Shown here one piece after another: positions 27,225 through 31,143 of a stretch of 31,143 bases of DNA (position 1 is its first letter; the number at the start of each line of letters is the position of its first letter). A program made the position numbers and the translations under genes. A model generated the notes under the pieces. The model saw nothing but the letters and a program-made list of their open reading frames with translations. It was not told the origin of the DNA and made no database searches. The DNA comes from JBGTIS01 sp041745535 (GTDB taxonomy: Bacteria; Bacteroidota; Bacteroidia; Cytophagales; Cyclobacteriaceae), in the NCBI GenBank assembly GCA_041745535.1, contig JBGTIS010000159.1, forward strand, positions 1 to 31,143, read 5' to 3'.

Positions 27225-27256
27225 CAAAGTTACCCTTATAATTTTAAATTATCCAA
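27225..27256 (-). promoter_or_regulatory. Candidate promoter of the threonine cluster
   Basis: On the minus strand a full -7 box, TAACTTTG (27232-27225), matches the Bacteroidota consensus TAnnTTTG. It is preceded 21 bases upstream by TTG (27256-27254). The leader to thrB would be about 105-110 bases. Confidence 0.42.
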
Positions 27257-27428
27257 GTCGCTGGCAGAAGCTTTCCAAACAATTAAATATTCCCAGTATT
27301 ATCTTACAAACTCGCAAAGCGGGCAAAGAAAAGTTCAGGAAAATTTATTCTAAGCACATAAAGCTTCGCCGAAGGAACAAATGGTGTTTTTAACTGATGA
27401 TAATTTACCAGGGAAGTAATTAATTTTC

Positions 27429-27436
27429 TACCTTCG
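27429..27436 (+). promoter_or_regulatory. Candidate -7 box of the SNF2 gene
   Basis: TACCTTCG differs from the Bacteroidota -7 consensus TAnnTTTG at one base and lies 40 bases before the ATG, a reasonable leader length. No clear TTG is seen at the -33 spacing, so this is weak. Confidence 0.3.
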
Positions 27437-27476
27437 AAATCCTGGTATCTACATTTTTTAGCAACCGAACTAATCT

Positions 27477-29990
27477 ATGACAAAGACTACTAAACAGAAA
27501 TCAAAAACTACCAAAAAGTCGCCCCGAATTCCGTATCATAAAAAACCGGATGATATGCATCCGGAGGAATGGCAAAAAGCTTTGCGTAAGCAATTTATTG
27601 AGAAAAATTCTTTCGACATCAATAACCTGGGCAATCATCCGGTTTATTCCGATTTTTCAGTTTATAATCCGGATACAACCAATACTTATAAAGTGGCCAT
27701 CCGCAGTAACCCGAGGCAAATTGAAACCGGAATTAATGATAATTTTTGTTCCTGCTACGATTTCAAAACCAATCGCCTGGGCACCTGCAAGCATATCGAG
27801 GCTGTCATGCGAAAGTTATATCGAAATACCCATCTGAGAAAATACTTCAAGTCAGATTATAAGTCTGCCTATTCATCGGTATACTTAAAGTATGATGACG
27901 AAAGGACGGTAAAACTAAAAATAGGTTCGGAGAATCAGGAAGCGTTTACGCGGATTGCCTACCCGTTTTTTGATGAGAATTTAACCCTTAAACCCACCGC
28001 TTTTTTTTCATTTGAAAAATTTCTCGCGAAGGCTAAAGCCATTAGCCCCGATTTCAGATGTTATGACGATGCGCTGGAACATATTATCGAAACCAGAGAA
28101 AAAAATAAGCGGCATGTTTTGCTGCGCGATCGTATCGGAGGGCCTAAAAGTAATTACTTCGTTTCGCTAATAAAAACCGATTTGTTTCCCTATCAGCGGG
28201 AGGGTATTTACTTTGCCGCCAAAGCAGGCCGATGCCTGATTGCCGATGAAATGGGGCTTGGAAAAACCATTCAGGCCATTGCCACCGCCGAACTGCTGAA
28301 AAAAGAGTTCAACATTTCCAGCGTGCTGATTATTTGTCCTACTTCGCTGAAATACCAATGGCAAACCGAGATTGAGAAATTTACCGACAGCACGGTGATC
28401 GTGATTGAAGGCGGTCCTTTAAAACGAGCGCCTCAATACAAAGAAGCTGGTATTTTTTACAAAATTATAGGATACCACACGGCAGGAAATGATTTGAAAT
28501 ATATTAATGAAAGTGAGCCGGACCTGGTTATTCTGGATGAAGCACAGCGGATTAAAAACTGGAAAACGCGGATTTCCAGAAACATCAAGAAAGTGGTTTC
28601 TCCTTATGCCATTGTGCTGACGGGTACGCCCTTAGAAAACAAACTGGAAGAACTGTATTCTATTATCCAGTTCATCGATCCTTTTTTGCTGGGCTCTTTA
28701 TTCAATTTTCTGGAAAACTACCAGGTAAAAGATGAAAACGGGAAAGTAGTGGGTTATCAAAATCTGAATAAAATAGGAAAAACACTTTCGGAAGTAATGC
28801 TCCGGCGCACCAGAAAGCAAGTGTTGCGGCAGTTACCAGGTCGGCAGGACAAAAATCTTTTTGTACCGATGACGGAACGGCAACAGGAAGTACACGAGGA
28901 ATATGCCGATACGGTAGCCCGACTGGTTCATAAATGGAGAAGATTAGGCTTTTTGCCGGAAAAAGACCGGCAGCGCCTGATGATTTGCCTGAATATGATG
29001 CGTATGTCGTGTAACAGCACCTATATTATCGACCAGCAAACCCGTAACGACACAAAAATTGATGAATTAATGAGCATACTGGAAGAAATATTCACGATGC
29101 AAGGCCAGAAAGTAGTAATTTTCAGTCAGTGGGAACGTATGACGCGTTTGGTGGCGCAGGAACTTGCCGCGAAAGAAATCCAGTTTCAGTATCTGCATGG
29201 CGGGGTGCCCAGCGCGAAAAGAAAAGAACTGTTTGTGCATTTTAATAATAATCCGGAAAGCAAGGTATTTTTATCTACCGATGCCGGTGGAGTAGGTCTG
29301 AATTTACAGGCGGCTTCCTATATGGTTAATCTGGATATTCCGTGGAATCCCGCCGTACTGGAACAGCGTATTGCCCGCATTTACCGGATGGGACAAAGGC
29401 GGAAAGTGTCTATTGTGAACCTGGTATCCAGCGGCACCATTGAACACCGCATGCTGGATGTGCTGAAGTTTAAGTCATCCATGGCCGAAGGCGTACTGGA
29501 TCAGGGTGAAGACGCGATCTTTATGAGCGACAGCAGGTTTAATGAATTTATGAAGTCAGTAGAAAATGTGGTGCAAACACCTTCGGGTCAGGAAAAAGAT
29601 CCCTCATTTTCTATTATCTCTGAGGAGGAACAAGACGAAACTTCGCCCATTTACACCTCGGTGCCTGACACAAATGGAAAACCCCATCCTGAAGAACACT
29701 TTGCCGGTGATGATGACATTAAAGATCAGGAAACTGAGCCGGCTTCCACACAAACTGTGGACAGGGAAACTCCCGAATTAATTTCGACAGGATTGAATTT
29801 CTTCAATCAACTGGCTGAAACATTGCGCGACAAGGAGGCTACGGAAAAACTGGTAGCTTCTATTACCGAGAAGGACAAAAATACCGGACAAACTTATTTG
29901 AAAATACCTGTGGATGATGAAAAAGTAATTGAAAATGCCTTGAATGTAATTGGTACATTATTCAAAGTTTTTCAAAATAAAGATACCTGA
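27477..29990 (+). CDS. SNF2-family DNA-dependent ATPase with SWIM zinc finger
   Basis: This 837-residue protein is a helicase-superfamily-2 SNF2 ATPase, a class that translocates on double-stranded DNA. A Lys-rich start is followed by a SWIM zinc finger (C91-S-C93, ten residues, C104-K-H106). ATPase motifs follow in order: LIADEMGLGKT (K263), LIICPTSLKYQWQ, LDEAQ (354-357), LTGTPLENKLEEL, then the second RecA lobe with VVIFSQWE, STDAGGVGLNLQ and QRIARIYRMGQ. An acidic, low-complexity tail (~700-770) precedes a C-terminal helical segment. Bacterial SNF2 proteins of this layout are often annotated as DEAD/DEAH helicases; the box here is DEAQ. It stands alone, divergent from thrB and convergent with the hydrolase. 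Its client is unknown (chromatin/polymerase remodelling or anti-phage roles exist in the superfamily). Confidence 0.93.
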   Translation: MTKTTKQKSKTTKKSPRIPYHKKPDDMHPEEWQKALRKQFIEKNSFDINNLGNHPVYSDFSVYNPDTTNTYKVAIRSNPRQIETGINDNFCSCYDFKTNRLGTCKHIEAVMRKLYRNTHLRKYFKSDYKSAYSSVYLKYDDERTVKLKIGSENQEAFTRIAYPFFDENLTLKPTAFFSFEKFLAKAKAISPDFRCYDDALEHIIETREKNKRHVLLRDRIGGPKSNYFVSLIKTDLFPYQREGIYFAAKAGRCLIADEMGLGKTIQAIATAELLKKEFNISSVLIICPTSLKYQWQTEIEKFTDSTVIVIEGGPLKRAPQYKEAGIFYKIIGYHTAGNDLKYINESEPDLVILDEAQRIKNWKTRISRNIKKVVSPYAIVLTGTPLENKLEELYSIIQFIDPFLLGSLFNFLENYQVKDENGKVVGYQNLNKIGKTLSEVMLRRTRKQVLRQLPGRQDKNLFVPMTERQQEVHEEYADTVARLVHKWRRLGFLPEKDRQRLMICLNMMRMSCNSTYIIDQQTRNDTKIDELMSILEEIFTMQGQKVVIFSQWERMTRLVAQELAAKEIQFQYLHGGVPSAKRKELFVHFNNNPESKVFLSTDAGGVGLNLQAASYMVNLDIPWNPAVLEQRIARIYRMGQRRKVSIVNLVSSGTIEHRMLDVLKFKSSMAEGVLDQGEDAIFMSDSRFNEFMKSVENVVQTPSGQEKDPSFSIISEEEQDETSPIYTSVPDTNGKPHPEEHFAGDDDIKDQETEPASTQTVDRETPELISTGLNFFNQLAETLRDKEATEKLVASITEKDKNTGQTYLKIPVDDEKVIENALNVIGTLFKVFQNKDT

Positions 29991-29999
29991 TCATTTTAT

Positions 30000-30854
30000 T
30001 TATTGGAGCAGGTCGCTGCTCCATCGTTCGCCACCTTCTAAAACCTGAAAGGGCTGCCCCATATCCGTGGCAATCTGCGCAAATGCTGTCGGGTCGGCCG
30101 TATTAAAAGTAAACATATTGTAATGGCAGGGAATCACTAATCGGGCATGGATGGCTTTGCCTAATGCCACTGCCTGTGTGCTGTTCAGGTTTCCTGCTAC
30201 TTTTCTTTTTGGGTCCCGGCCATTAATGGGTAACAGGGCGATATCTGGTTTGAAGGGCCTAAGAATGTCTTCCATACCTTCATACAAAAGGGTGTCGCCG
30301 CTGTGGTAGAGGGTCCAGTTACCAAACTGAATGACATAACCCAAAAATTTACACTGGTCCTGCTCGTCCCGTTCAATGGCTTCGTGCGCGGCAGGAATCC
30401 CTGTAAAAGTAAACCCATTAACTGCTACGCTTTCCCCATCATTTATTCCAATGGGAAATGCCGGATCAGCGCCCAGGCGTCGCGTTACAAAATCACGGTT
30501 TGCTTCCGGAATAATCATTTGGATAGCAGGATTTACTTTCAGTAACGGAATCAGCGTTTCGCCATCCAGGTGGTCGGTATGGTTGTGGCTGGAGGTAACC
30601 ACATCAATAAAATTAAGCCGGGCAGGATCAACTACGCGTTCCGTCATCCGGGTATGGGGCTTTTCGGTTTTGGCGTATTTTTTAGTAAGCGAATCAGACA
30701 GATAGGGATCTATCAATACATGTTTTCCATTCCATTTCAACAGATAGCCACTCTGGCCCAGCCACCACAGGTGAAAAATATCCGGATTTGCCGGAGCTTG
30801 CTGTACATCGGCTAAAAAGGCTTCATCTTTTAATTGGGGTTGAATCAATGGCAT
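30000..30854 (-). CDS. Metallo-beta-lactamase-fold hydrolase, UlaG-like
   Basis: From the ATG at 30854 the protein has 284 residues. Motif WWLGQSGYLLKWNGKHVLIDPYLSD leads (split here as residues ~30-54) to the metal-binding H90-x-H92-x-D94-H95 in SHNHTDHLD. Later ligands are in PAAHEAIE, LYHSGDTLLYEGM and IPCHYNMF. This matches the UlaG/L-ascorbate-6-phosphate lactonase-like branch of the MBL fold; the real substrate is unknown. The frame extends 19 residues upstream to 30911, but that stretch (MIVTNFVLIFLKLK) looks like translated AT-rich leader, so the internal ATG is preferred. It converges with the SNF2 gene, leaving 9 bases between the stops. Confidence 0.88.
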   Translation of the reverse strand: MPLIQPQLKDEAFLADVQQAPANPDIFHLWWLGQSGYLLKWNGKHVLIDPYLSDSLTKKYAKTEKPHTRMTERVVDPARLNFIDVVTSSHNHTDHLDGETLIPLLKVNPAIQMIIPEANRDFVTRRLGADPAFPIGINDGESVAVNGFTFTGIPAAHEAIERDEQDQCKFLGYVIQFGNWTLYHSGDTLLYEGMEDILRPFKPDIALLPINGRDPKRKVAGNLNSTQAVALGKAIHARLVIPCHYNMFTFNTADPTAFAQIATDMGQPFQVLEGGERWSSDLLQ

Positions 30855-30992
30855 GTATGTATAATTTATTTTCAATTTCAGAAAGATAAGCACGAAATTA
30901 GTTACGATCAATACCTCTATTTATCTTACCTGCTTGTGAGGCAGACATTGATAGCAGCAAAATAAAGTAACAAGCTTTTTAGTCATGCCGTT

Positions 30993-31026
30993 GGGCATTC
31001 CATGCTGGGCATTCCATGCTGGGCAT
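30993..31026. repeat. 14-base tandem repeat in gene-free right end
   Basis: GGGCATTCCATGCT occurs twice in tandem (30993-31006, 31007-31020) and is followed by a partial GGGCAT. The surrounding 30855-31143 contains no gene on either strand that I can support; it holds only the upstream region of the hydrolase and a short ATCCC/GGGAT hairpin near 31074-31086. Confidence 0.8.
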
Positions 31027-31143
31027 CTTTGCCACTGTATAAATCCGGCTCAGTGTTTTGCAGGATGGCTAAGATCCCTTCGGGATGATTTGAAAGGTTT
31101 GGTATTTTATAGAAGTTACCCAAAAAATTGAGAAAGAGTAGCG

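Larger units (their letters stand above)
27111..27476. other. Divergent intergenic region between thrB and the SNF2 gene
   Basis: These 366 AT-rich bases separate two divergent genes and presumably hold both promoters. No gene, RNA or transcription attenuator with a threonine-rich leader was recognised. Two promoter-like elements are listed separately. Confidence 0.5.

Noticed and set aside
27111..27476. Threonine attenuator or riboswitch upstream of thrB
   Set aside because: No Thr/Ile-rich leader peptide and no paired terminator/antiterminator stems were visible.

Overview
The window looks like a chromosomal piece of a member of the Bacteroidota, probably of the Chitinophagaceae/Cytophagales type. 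The evidence is a uppS-bamA-ompH-ompH cluster preceded by NAD kinase and two DUF6089-type outer-membrane proteins, AT-rich spacers, promoter-like TTTG/TAnnTTTG elements, and no strong Shine-Dalgarno sequences. No rRNA, tRNA or CRISPR array was seen.

Left third (1-12299, minus strand): a Tc (toxin complex) locus of two very large genes. The upstream gene (4725-12299) encodes a 2524-residue natural TcB-TcC fusion. It has an SpvB-type N-terminus, FG-GAP and TcdB middle regions, an RHS/YD shell, and a C-terminal cargo ending in an HHLLP...WN.xW module that resembles DUF2380 (TIGR02269) / HNH-endonuclease-VII-like toxins. The downstream gene (4587 down to the window edge) is the TcA pore/receptor subunit. 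Its stop codon lies outside the window, and it begins with two carboxypeptidase-regulatory/CnaB-like repeats before the VRP1 region. In the known Tc mechanism, TcB-TcC forms a cocoon holding the cleaved toxic tail, and pentameric TcA injects that tail into a target cell. No immunity gene follows the cargo-encoding end.

Junction (12300-14046): a non-coding gap, then two head-on IS5-type transposase remnants that abut near 13346. The minus-strand copy has lost its 5' end. The plus-strand copy is broken by two frame changes and an internal stop. The scar ends next to a strong terminator at 14014-14046, which closes the housekeeping cluster. The Tc locus therefore sits directly downstream of an IS-scarred boundary.

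Middle (14069-23477, minus strand): envelope and core-metabolism genes. In transcription order they are an alpha/beta hydrolase, a CBS-domain protein (overlapping by 23 bases), NAD kinase, two DUF6089-type barrel proteins, isoprenyl transferase UppS, BamA, and two Skp/OmpH-like periplasmic chaperones. UppS makes the lipid carrier for cell-wall glycans. BamA and the OmpH proteins deliver and insert outer-membrane proteins.

Right part: a compact threonine cluster on the minus strand (thrB, a class V aminotransferase, thrC), a divergent SNF2-family ATPase with a SWIM zinc finger on the plus strand, and a convergent UlaG-like metallo-beta-lactamase-fold hydrolase. The last ~290 bases hold no recognisable gene, only a short 14-base tandem repeat.

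The most unusual content is the Tc locus: the fused BC subunit with a nuclease-like tail, and the TcA with extra N-terminal beta-sandwich repeats.
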